NCBI GenBank assembly: GCA_024860865.1
Contig: JACRDV010000006.1
Location: 1 to 8,502 of the forward strand
Source of the DNA: Methanobacteriota archaeon
GTDB taxonomy: Archaea > JACRDV01
DNA length: 8,502 nt
Direction of reading: 5' to 3'
In this document: piece after piece, positions 1-4,516 of the stretch
How the letters are laid out: each line of letters starts with the position of its first letter
Numbering within the stretch: position 1 is the first letter of the stretch
The notes under the pieces: model-generated
What the model was told of the DNA's origin: nothing
The model's database searches: none
The model's input: only the letters and a program-made list of their open reading frames with translations
Translations under genes and position numbers: made by a program

Positions 1-551
1 GTAAAATTAAAATTGACTTTTGTCAGCCCAACAGGAGTTTGGCTAGTTATATTCCTTATTCCTGCCATCTGTTCAGCTCTAGCTGAAACAACCAATCTGT
101 GCACTAAAACAACATTTGAAGCATTATTTGGGGGAGCAGGGTTTGTAGAATTTCTACTCCACGTCACAGTTTCATTTAAGTCCTTAAGAACAAACCTAAA
201 ATTAGTGAGTCCAATAGTACTCATAGTTGTTTTATTTATTTTAGCAATTTTTAGTACATCCAAATAATGATCATAAGTTTCATTTGTAGTTAAATTATAT
301 CGGGCCAGACCAATCACCTGTAAATTCCCTGTCCTATCCCAATCAGGTGGAACTCCGGGCGTTTTTATTAAAATATCAGCTGCATCTGAAGCTCTTCGAT
401 CTAAACTAAATTCAGAGGCAAATAATCCCATTCGATAACCCATCTCATCTATCGCCAATGCAGAGTAACCAATTGCAAGTGTGATCGGGATCAATGCTAG
501 CAAAAGGTCCAGAGTAATTATCTGCCCCTTTGAGTTTTTGATTATTTTCAA
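1..551 (-). CDS. Class III signal-peptide (pilin-like) surface protein, 3' end beyond window
   Basis: This partial gene gives 183 visible codons and runs off the left edge. I place the start at a TTG (551-549) because the frame then opens MKIIKNSKGQIITLDLLLAL: a short basic leader, a Gly-Gln prepilin-peptidase site (residues 9-10) and a hydrophobic segment to about residue 34. This is the layout of archaeal class III signal peptides; the acidic residue is Asp at mature position +6 rather than the more usual Glu at +5. Upstream in this frame there is no ATG or GTG, and an AGGTG ribosome-binding site lies 5 nt before the TTG. The nearby ATG at 555 is in another frame. The ectodomain has an 'ADILIKTPGVPPDW' stretch (residues 58-71) that I recall from archaeal pilin-like proteins, and seven N-x-S/T sequons (N86, N90, N106, N126, N134, N143, N167). 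It follows another pilin-like gene by 11 nt, so the two are probably cotranscribed. Exact function is unknown; a minor pilin or other surface subunit is likely. Confidence 0.72.
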   Translation of the reverse strand, partial: MKIIKNSKGQIITLDLLLALIPITLAIGYSALAIDEMGYRMGLFASEFSLDRRASDAADILIKTPGVPPDWDRTGNLQVIGLARYNLTTNETYDHYLDVLKIAKINKTTMSTIGLTNFRFVLKDLNETVTWSRNSTNPAPPNNASNVVLVHRLVVSARAEQMAGIRNITSQTPVGLTKVNFNF

Positions 552-556
552 ACATA

Positions 557-561
557 CACCT
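557..561 (-). promoter_or_regulatory. Ribosome-binding site (AGGTG) for the TTG-started pilin-like gene
   Basis: AGGTG on the minus strand matches the anti-Shine-Dalgarno core and stands 5 nt before the TTG at 551. It lies just after the stop codon of the preceding pilin-like gene (565-563). It supports the TTG start where no ATG or GTG is available in frame. Confidence 0.55.
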
Positions 562-562
562 G

Positions 563-1003
563 CTAAGAGATTTTAGAAGTGTAAATCTTAATAACAGGAT
601 TTGATAGTGGGCCTTCATTCTTAAATGTCGCATTGTTTCCAAGACTTGTAGGCACAACCACTACATTTTTTGGAATGAAAGAAATATTTGCAGTAATATA
701 AGAGGTTCCAGTATAACTCGTTAAAATTTTTACCCGGAGTTTCTGACTACTGATATTAATAATATAGTTAGTGCCAAGATTATCGGGTAGTGTTGTGTTA
801 ATCTGAAATCCTGGACCGTTCGCATAAACAGTATCTATTAATGTTGCAACTTTCTCTCCAACCATTTTAGCCTCACCAGCTAATCCAAGGTCACTCGCGG
901 AGCTCATCCTCTCCGAAATTAATTGAGCAAAAGTAGCAATTAAAGCAAATAAAATTGCAAAAGCTAATAAAGCCTCGAGTGAGATTGAACCGCTTTTATT
1001 CAT
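563..1003 (-). CDS. Type IV pilin-like protein with class III signal peptide
   Basis: This 146-residue protein starts MNKSGSISLEALLAFAILFA. The leader is five residues (MNKSG), cleavage would fall after Gly5, Glu10 lies at mature position +5 as in type IV pilins, and a hydrophobic helix runs to about residue 30. The rest is a Ser/Thr/Asn-rich ectodomain without cysteines, with four sequons (N69, N83, N106, N124). The expected route is cleavage by an archaeal prepilin peptidase (FlaK/EppA class), insertion in the membrane and assembly into a pilus-like fibre or pseudopilus. The start codon lies inside the end of the upstream reductase-like gene (8-nt overlap), with an AGGA-type ribosome-binding site just before it, so translation is probably coupled. 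The next pilin-like gene follows after 11 nt. The signal peptide assignment is strong; which surface structure it serves cannot be told from this window. Confidence 0.78.
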   Translation of the reverse strand: MNKSGSISLEALLAFAILFALIATFAQLISERMSSASDLGLAGEAKMVGEKVATLIDTVYANGPGFQINTTLPDNLGTNYIINISSQKLRVKILTSYTGTSYITANISFIPKNVVVVPTSLGNNATFKNEGPLSNPVIKIYTSKIS

Positions 1004-2228
1004 GAATCCTGCCCCAAAGGTCTTTTAGAGAAGATTTGCCAATTATTTTAATTAGGCTCGGTGCTCTTTTTAAGAGTTCTTTTGTGAGAGCAAAGGGTTT
1101 GTCCATATCTCCCTTCTCTACGATTAGATTCGCTAAATCATCCTTTGAAAAAAATTCGAAAAGTGAATCTAACTGGCTATCACTCAATTTGTTTGCAAGT
1201 TTCCTAATCCAATATCCTATCTCAAGTTCTTTGCCAATTGATTGCCGCCACTGATTTTCATATTGACTCAATATTTTAGCTGAAAAATCATTTGCTTTAA
1301 CTGCTTTAGCTGCAACTTCTGCAGCAATCCTTGCACATAGTCCACCGGTAACAATGCCTCCTCCAGTTGTAGCTTTAGTGTTTCCCGCAGCATCTCCAAC
1401 TACCATAATATTATCCGTTACCGTTTTCGGGATAGGACCGCAAATTGGAATTAGCCCGCTATTTATCTCAACCATTTGTGCATTTTTCAATTTTTTAGAA
1501 GCAATAGGATGTTTCTCCATGAAATTTTTTAAATAAATATAAGCAGAAATATTTCGATCATTTATTGCTAAACCAACCTGAGCTAAATTTTCTCCCTTTG
1601 GGATTATCCAAGCAAAAAACCCTGGTGCAACTTTAATCCCAAAGTAAAGCTCTACAAAATTAGGGTCAACTTCTATATTTGAAACATCGTATTCTAATCC
1701 AACCAAAACTTCCTCAAAATCAATTTGTTTCAATCCGGCCAATTTAGCAATATTTGACCTAACTCCATCTGCCCCGATTAGTAATTTGCTTTGAAATCGT
1801 ATTGGCTCTCCATAAGAGTGGGTTAAAACATTCAATATCCCATTATTTCGCGAAAAAGAGCGAGCCCTGGTTTTTACTAAAATTTTTGCACCTGCAGAAG
1901 CTGCACGCTTAGCTAAGTCTTTGTCAAAAACTTTTCTTTCAACTACAAATGCCTTAGTTTGGTGAGCATCAATTTCAAAATAATTACCATTTGGCGAATA
2001 AAAGTGAGCGCCTTGAACTCGATTCAAAACAAAGTTCGAATTAAGTTTAACATTCAATTCTTCTAAACCATTCTTGCTGATTAATCCAGCTCCTTGAACT
2101 GGTTCTCCTATTTCTTGGTGATCTTCAAGGAGTAAAACAGAAAGATCTTTACCAGCTGCTGTCTCAGCAGCAAGACATCCTACCGGACCTGCTCCAACAA
2201 CAACTAAGTCCCAAAGTATATCTCTCAT
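996..2228 (-). CDS. Geranylgeranyl reductase family FAD-dependent oxidoreductase
   Basis: The product is 410 residues from ATG 2228; an in-frame GTG at 2237 would add three. I prefer the ATG because a TATA-like element lies about 27 nt upstream, which fits a leaderless or very short-leader transcript. Family signs (numbered from the GTG) are the FAD-binding VVGAGPVG at 13-20, EPVQGAGLIS at 45-54, GADGVRS at 155-161, the substrate-pocket type stretch APGFFAWIIPKG at 203-214, and VVGDAAGNTKATTGGGI at 279-295. Archaeal members saturate the geranylgeranyl chains of membrane ether lipids or other polyprenyl lipids. In many relatives the second motif carries a cysteine (PVxCAG); here the position is glycine, so the substrate or mechanism may differ. 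The gene overlaps the following pilin-like gene by 8 nt. The family call is firm; the substrate is not known and could be a phospholipid, a quinone or a dolichol-type carrier. Confidence 0.85.
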   Translation of the reverse strand: MRDILWDLVVVGAGPVGCLAAETAAGKDLSVLLLEDHQEIGEPVQGAGLISKNGLEELNVKLNSNFVLNRVQGAHFYSPNGNYFEIDAHQTKAFVVERKVFDKDLAKRAASAGAKILVKTRARSFSRNNGILNVLTHSYGEPIRFQSKLLIGADGVRSNIAKLAGLKQIDFEEVLVGLEYDVSNIEVDPNFVELYFGIKVAPGFFAWIIPKGENLAQVGLAINDRNISAYIYLKNFMEKHPIASKKLKNAQMVEINSGLIPICGPIPKTVTDNIMVVGDAAGNTKATTGGGIVTGGLCARIAAEVAAKAVKANDFSAKILSQYENQWRQSIGKELEIGYWIRKLANKLSDSQLDSLFEFFSKDDLANLIVEKGDMDKPFALTKELLKRAPSLIKIIGKSSLKDLWGRIHE

Positions 2229-2247
2229 TTGATTCACACGTGTTACG

Positions 2248-2263
2248 TATATTTTTAAAAATA
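2248..2263 (-). promoter_or_regulatory. Candidate TATA-type promoter of the reductase-pilin operon
   Basis: The minus strand reads TTTTTAAAAATATA here. The centre is about 27 nt before ATG 2228, the distance from TATA box to transcription start in archaea, so transcription could begin at or next to the start codon. The surrounding DNA is generally AT-rich, which lowers confidence. Confidence 0.45.
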
Positions 2264-2292
2264 CTAGAAAATTTTGTTTTCAGTTTGAATCG

Positions 2293-2314
2293 AAAATACA
2301 AAAGAAAAAAATTT
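2293..2314 (-). terminator. Candidate T-rich archaeal terminator after the CopG-type gene
   Basis: The minus strand has a run of seven T, then C and four T, about 65 nt downstream of the regulator's stop codon. Archaeal termination commonly uses oligo-T tracts without a strong hairpin, and I see no hairpin. The tract lies between the regulator and the promoter of the reductase-like gene, so it could separate the two transcripts. Confidence 0.4.
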
Positions 2315-2375
2315 AAAACTACGAGTAAGCTTTCAAAGATAAATTAGAATAACCTTCACAAGAACATCTAAGTGA

Positions 2376-2672
2376 TTAGATTATCGAACAACCTTTGCAA
2401 TTTTTGAACGGAAGTATTACTTGGTGAGCTGGACAATAAATCGCTTGATCTTCCTCAAATCCACTTGGACGCCTAATCTTGCAAGCCAAGTAGTTAGCTC
2501 CTGCTGTGGTAATGGCTGCCATATTGTCCATTGGTGAAGGGCTAGCCTCGAGTAGACCTCTAGCTGCTGCTCGCATAGCATCACTTCGGTTCATGAAAAC
2601 ACCTTTGTCTATCATATCGTCAATTCTATCCACAATAGCCTTAGGTAAGCGGACCGTAACAATAATTTCCAT
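2376..2672 (-). CDS. CopG-type ribbon-helix-helix regulator with C-terminal Cys/His metal-site motif
   Basis: This is a 98-residue protein. Residues 1-43 form a ribbon-helix-helix DNA-binding domain: a beta-strand (MEIIVTVRLP), helix 1 (KAIVDRIDDMID), the turn GVFMNRSDAMRAAAR and helix 2. Such proteins bind short palindromes as dimers. The second half (residues 44-98) is unusual: after a linker it has C64, then CPAH (80-83) and CKGC (92-95), arranged as a C-x2-H plus C-x2-C pair that looks able to hold zinc or another metal. That could make the protein a metal or redox sensor, or only stabilise the fold. A GAGG ribosome-binding site (2680-2683) stands 7 nt before the ATG. A perfect 10-bp palindrome lies between the TATA-like box and the start, suggesting self-repression. 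It is divergent from pth2. The target genes and ligand are not known. It is not NikR-like in its tail. Confidence 0.8.
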   Translation of the reverse strand: MEIIVTVRLPKAIVDRIDDMIDKGVFMNRSDAMRAAARGLLEASPSPMDNMAAITTAGANYLACKIRRPSGFEEDQAIYCPAHQVILPFKNCKGCSII

Positions 2673-2691
2673 GCAAACGCCTCAATTACAA

Positions 2692-2701
2692 TAGTATACT
2701 A
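2692..2701. promoter_or_regulatory. Perfect 10-bp palindrome TAGTATACTA, candidate operator
   Basis: TAGTATACTA reads the same on both strands. It lies 20 nt upstream of the regulator's ATG and 5 bp downstream of its TATA-like box, where a bound dimer would block transcription start. Ribbon-helix-helix proteins typically bind short palindromes of this kind, so autoregulation is the simplest reading. A near-copy with one changed base occurs at 2860-2869. Confidence 0.5.
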
Positions 2702-2706
2702 CCGTC

Positions 2707-2714
2707 AATTTATA
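2707..2714 (-). promoter_or_regulatory. TATA-like box of the CopG-type gene
   Basis: The minus strand reads TATAAATT, a good match to an archaeal TATA box. Its centre is about 39 nt before ATG 2672, which would put transcription start near 2685 and leave a short leader containing the GAGG ribosome-binding site. Confidence 0.5.
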
Positions 2715-2759
2715 CATAACGCTGAATAGTGTTTTTAAACTCAAACATTGTAGAAAAAA

Positions 2760-2768
2760 TTATAAAAT
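2760..2768 (+). promoter_or_regulatory. Candidate TATA-like box upstream of pth2
   Basis: The plus strand reads TTATAAAAT, the best TATA match facing pth2. It would give a leader of roughly 110 nt. A weaker alternative, GTTATAGC at 2857-2864, is closer and overlaps the operator-like sequence at 2860. I cannot choose between them from sequence alone. The rest of 2715-2899 shows no gene or hairpin I would defend. Confidence 0.3.
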
Positions 2769-2859
2769 TAATTTAACTCTTGAAAAATGCCAATATTTTG
2801 ACCAATTGGATGCCTTTTTGGCCTATTTGAAAGACAGCAGAGCAACTTTTTTCCCGTTA

Positions 2860-2869
2860 TAGCATACTA
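2860..2869. promoter_or_regulatory. Second operator-like site TAGCATACTA upstream of pth2
   Basis: This is identical to the palindrome at 2692-2701 except for one base (C for T at position 4). It sits 30 nt before the pth2 start codon. The two sites are exactly 168 bp apart. The match suggests that the divergent ribbon-helix-helix regulator could also act on pth2, but ten-base matches in AT-rich DNA can occur by chance. Confidence 0.35.
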
Positions 2870-2882
2870 TTTCTAAGTAAAC

Positions 2883-2887
2883 AGGAG
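2883..2887 (+). promoter_or_regulatory. Ribosome-binding site (AGGAG) of pth2, long spacing
   Basis: AGGAG lies 12 nt before the ATG at 2900, longer than the usual 5-9 nt. The start is still well supported because the protein opens with the conserved Pth2 strand (MEFKQAIIVR), and no better in-frame start exists upstream. Confidence 0.45.
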
Positions 2888-2899
2888 ATTACTGAGTTT

Positions 2900-3253
2900 A
2901 TGGAATTTAAACAAGCGATAATAGTTAGAGAAGACCTTAAGATAAGCGTTGGAAAATTAGCAGCCCAGGTAGGCCATGCTGCTGTTTCAGCCGCAGAAAA
3001 AACGAGGAGAGAGAAGCCGGTATGGTTTAAAGCTTGGATGAAAGAAGGGCAGCGGAAAGTTGTTCTAAAAGCAAAAGATGAAAATGAGCTAAAAGAAATT
3101 ATGGCAAAGGCCTTAAAACTCGGGCTACCATATGAGCTAATAGTAGATCGCGGCTTGACAGAGCTCCCTCCGAATGCTGTTACAAGTCTTGGTATAGGGC
3201 CGACGCCCGAAGAGCTTGTGAACAAAGTAACTGGCTATCTCCCATTGCTTTAA
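2900..3253 (+). CDS. pth2: Peptidyl-tRNA hydrolase, type 2 (Pth2)
   Basis: The 117-residue product has the normal length for archaeal Pth2, which hydrolyses the ester bond of peptidyl-tRNA released from stalled ribosomes and recycles the tRNA. Visible family signs are the N-terminal strand FKQAIIVR, the motif GKLAAQVGHAAVSA (18-31) with its conserved Lys19 and Gln23, WMKEGQRKVVLKA (46-58), the IVDRGLTELPP stretch (81-91) with conserved Asp83 and Thr87, and TSLGIGP (95-101). The gene ends in TAATG, which also supplies the ATG of what was once the directly following truD. The last 84 nt, including the stop codon, belong to the left copy of the 133-bp direct repeat, so pth2 itself is intact despite the downstream insertion. 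The protein shows no sign of damage. It is divergent from the CopG-type regulator. Confidence 0.95.
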   Translation: MEFKQAIIVREDLKISVGKLAAQVGHAAVSAAEKTRREKPVWFKAWMKEGQRKVVLKAKDENELKEIMAKALKLGLPYELIVDRGLTELPPNAVTSLGIGPTPEELVNKVTGYLPLL

Positions 3254-3302
3254 TGATAAGAATGAGTGCTCCTTTAGAAGTTCAACTCGGGCTAGAAGTT
3301 TT
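3170..3302 (+). repeat. Left copy of a perfect 133-bp direct repeat (pth2 end / truD start)
   Basis: This segment is identical base for base to 4433-4565. It holds the last 27 codons and stop of pth2, the TAATG junction, and the first 16 codons (plus two bases) of truD. Identity breaks sharply on both sides: T3169 against C4432, and C3303 against T4566. The left copy completes pth2; the right copy completes truD. Confidence 0.97.
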
Positions 3303-3324
3303 CTTGATAAAAAGTATGTTTTGA
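3253..3324 (+). pseudogene. Orphaned truD 5' stub
   Basis: Starting at the ATG overlapping the pth2 stop, this frame encodes the first 16 residues of TruD (MIRMSAPLEVQLGLEV), then seven unrelated residues (FLIKSMF), then stops at TGA 3322-3324. It marks the place where the original truD reading frame was interrupted. The stub would still be translated by coupling to pth2 but gives only a 23-residue peptide. Full-length TruD is read from the second copy at 4516. Confidence 0.85.
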
Positions 3325-3368
3325 AATATTTTCAATTTCTCGCTAATAGAACCAGTAGTTATTTAAAA

Positions 3369-3500
3369 TCAGGCTACGAACTTCTTCACCCTTATTTCGT
3401 GCGTAAAGCTCAGCGATGTGTTTTCTTTTATACTCAGCCCTTTTGCTATCTCTTTAGGTATTCTCAAAACTTTAGAATTTCCCACTTTGTTATAAGAAAC
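3369..3500 (-). pseudogene. AbrB/MazE (SpoVT-AbrB) antitoxin remnant
   Basis: The minus strand encodes 43 residues with the hallmark KVGNSKVLRIPKEIAKGLSI (codons 5-24 counting from 3500), the swapped-hairpin AbrB core seen in MazE/VapB-type antitoxins. There is no ATG in this frame: an ATG at 3502 is one base out of phase and stops after 12 codons, and TAA lies directly upstream in frame. The frame closes at TGA 3371-3369. A second open frame on the same strand, running past this stop to TAG at 3345-3343, reads EYKRKHIAELYARNKGEEVR in its middle, which looks like a plausible C-terminal tail put out of frame by an indel. I read the locus as a broken antitoxin gene without a toxin partner. A GTG inside the frame (3485-3483) could start a very short product. 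It lies divergent to the nucleotidyltransferase gene. Confidence 0.65.
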
Positions 3501-3510
3501 ATTTTATTTA
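3501..3510 (+). promoter_or_regulatory. Weak TATA-like candidate for the mntA-hepT pair
   Basis: ATTTTATTTA lies about 26 nt before ATG 3532, the spacing expected for a leaderless archaeal transcript. No Shine-Dalgarno sequence is seen before the ATG, which fits leaderless initiation. The motif is weak and the region is AT-rich. Confidence 0.25.
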
Positions 3511-3531
3511 ATAGTTAAGATATTTTATACC

Positions 3532-3921
3532 ATGCCAAATGAAATTTTAAAAAATCAAATAATACACAAAATTAAGAATTTCTTATATAATCGAGATGAA
3601 ATTACTTTCGCTTACCTATTCGGTTCTATTTCAGAGAACAATAAATTCAACGATGTAGACTTAGCAATTTATGCTAACAAGGAAGTAGACAAATGGTATG
3701 ATATCAAGCTCTCTCGAGAGTTGGAGAAGGAGATTAAATTCCCAGTGGATATAGTATTTCTAAACAAAGCTTCTGATTCCCTGACATACCGTGCTTCTAA
3801 GGGCATACTTATTAAAAACACTGATGATGATTTTAGGGTTAATTTTATTACAAAAGTATGGAAGAAGTATTTTGATTTTAGACCAAAACTTTATGAATTT
3901 GCTAAAGAGGCTACAACATGA
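3532..3921 (+). CDS. mntA: MNT-type minimal nucleotidyltransferase, antitoxin of HEPN/MNT system
   Basis: This 129-residue protein has the nucleotidyltransferase-fold signature: AYLFGSISENNKFNDVDLAI (27-46), that is Gly31-Ser32 followed after eight residues by Asp41-x-Asp43, and a third acidic site in PVDIVFLN (Asp73). These residues bind ATP and two metal ions. In characterised MntA-HepT modules the enzyme adds AMP units to a tyrosine of the HEPN toxin and so silences it; all the needed acidic residues are present here. The stop codon overlaps the start of the HEPN gene as ATGA, giving tight coupling with the antitoxin translated first. It lies within the island bracketed by the 133-bp repeats. 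The gene symbol follows the family analogy. Its actual activity on the neighbouring protein is inferred. Confidence 0.85.
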   Translation: MPNEILKNQIIHKIKNFLYNRDEITFAYLFGSISENNKFNDVDLAIYANKEVDKWYDIKLSRELEKEIKFPVDIVFLNKASDSLTYRASKGILIKNTDDDFRVNFITKVWKKYFDFRPKLYEFAKEATT

Positions 3922-4340
3922 GAGTTAACAAAGATAAACTAGCCTCGATAACTGGAGAAGTGAAGAAAGCGCTTGGAGTTTTAAAGGAATACCAGGTAGA
4001 AGATGAAGAAACTCTCATACAAGATTTAAAAGCCTTAGGGGCAATAAAATATTACTTTATTCTAGCAATTGAAGCGTGCGTTGATATTTGCAATCATATT
4101 ATAGCCAAGGAATATTCTGAAGCGCCTGAGAGTTATGCTGATTGTTTTAGAATTCTTAGAGAAAAAGGGATTATTTCAAATGAGCTCGCTGAGAATTTAA
4201 TGAATATGGCTAAGTTTAGAAATTTACTCGTTCATCTTTACTCTAAAGTAGATAATAAGAGACTATTTAGTATATTGAAGGAAAATCTATCTGATATTGA
4301 AAAATATCTCGCTGAAATAAACCAGAAATATCTTAAATAA
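3918..4340 (+). CDS. hepT: HEPN-domain RNase toxin (HepT-like, DUF86 family)
   Basis: This is a 140-residue, almost entirely helical protein. The diagnostic RX4HXY motif is RNLLVHLY at 101-108: Arg101 and His106 would form the RNase active site across a dimer, and Tyr108 is the residue AMPylated by the partner in characterised MntA-HepT systems. The helix KALGAIKYYFILAIEACVDICNHI (38-61) is typical of the family's dimerisation and core helices. The reading frame is complete, so the toxin looks potentially active and would need its partner. It starts inside the partner's stop (ATGA). The pair resembles host-defence or plasmid-stabilisation modules; here it sits alone between two housekeeping genes, where its loss by recombination between the flanking repeats should be easy. 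The RNA target is not predictable. Confidence 0.87.
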   Translation: MRVNKDKLASITGEVKKALGVLKEYQVEDEETLIQDLKALGAIKYYFILAIEACVDICNHIIAKEYSEAPESYADCFRILREKGIISNELAENLMNMAKFRNLLVHLYSKVDNKRLFSILKENLSDIEKYLAEINQKYLK

Positions 4341-4381
4341 ACTGATTCATGGTTTTCATTACATGGGCTTCTAATCAAACA

Positions 4382-4516
4382 GCAAAAGATGAAAAATGAA
4401 CTAAAAAGAGATAGTAGTTGATATAAATTCACCCGAATGCTGTTACAAGTCTTGGTATAGGGCCGACGCCCGAAGAGCTTGTGAACAAAGTAACTGGCTA
4501 TCTCCCATTGCTTTAA
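4382..4516 (+). pseudogene. Degraded 3' fragment of a second pth2 copy
   Basis: Bases 4433-4516 are an exact copy of the pth2 3' end including its stop codon. Just upstream, 4382-4409 matches pth2 3071-3096 with one substitution and two single-A insertions (core GCAAAAGATGAAAA), and ATAGTAGTTGAT at 4411-4422 resembles the pth2 stretch coding IVD. About 38 nt of pth2 between these blocks, and some bases after them, are missing. The frame is broken, with TAA at 4424-4426. The remnant therefore extends the duplication beyond the perfect repeat, but in decayed form. The sequence is A-rich, so chance contributes to the match. Confidence 0.55.
4420..4429 (+). promoter_or_regulatory. Candidate replacement TATA box for truD
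   Basis: GATATAAATT directly before the right repeat copy matches an archaeal TATA box. Transcription would start near 4450, about 65 nt before the truD ATG. After truD was separated from its pth2 partner, this element or read-through from the toxin-antitoxin pair would have to supply transcription. No ribosome-binding site is seen before the truD start. Confidence 0.3.

Larger units (their letters stand above)
3303..4432. mobile_element. Toxin-antitoxin island inserted between pth2 and truD
   Basis: This 1130-bp stretch between the two repeat copies interrupts the pth2-truD pair. From left to right it holds about 40 bp of unassigned DNA, an AbrB/MazE-type antitoxin remnant on the minus strand, an intact mntA-hepT like pair on the plus strand, and a degraded fragment resembling internal pth2 sequence. 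It contains no transposase, integrase, terminal inverted repeats or tRNA gene, so how it moved is not evident. A 133-bp flanking duplication is far longer than the target duplications of DDE transposons. Single-crossover integration of a circle carrying a pth2-truD fragment, or tandem duplication followed by replacement, would both explain it. Confidence 0.7.

Noticed and set aside
13-267. Open frame of 84 codons on the plus strand at the left edge
   Set aside because: It is antisense to the pilin-like coding frame, which has a signal peptide, sequons and a ribosome-binding site; the plus-strand frame has no recognisable domain.
445-657. Open frame of 70 codons on the minus strand spanning the two pilin-like genes
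   Set aside because: It overlaps both better-supported genes in another frame. Its internal ATG at 555 lies beside the TTG start but leads to a sequence without signal-peptide features.
2802-2822. Short palindrome CCAATTGG and a GCC-TTTTT-GGC hairpin upstream of pth2
   Set aside because: The stems are only three to four base pairs and can occur by chance in AT-rich intergenic DNA; there is no T-run placed as a terminator for a known transcript.
2857-3225. 122-codon minus-strand frame opposite pth2
   Set aside because: It is a Ser/Phe-rich shadow of the clearly conserved pth2 gene.
3321-3518. 65-codon plus-strand frame in the island
   Set aside because: It lies antisense to the AbrB-like remnant and has no recognisable features; the minus-strand AbrB core explains the sequence better.
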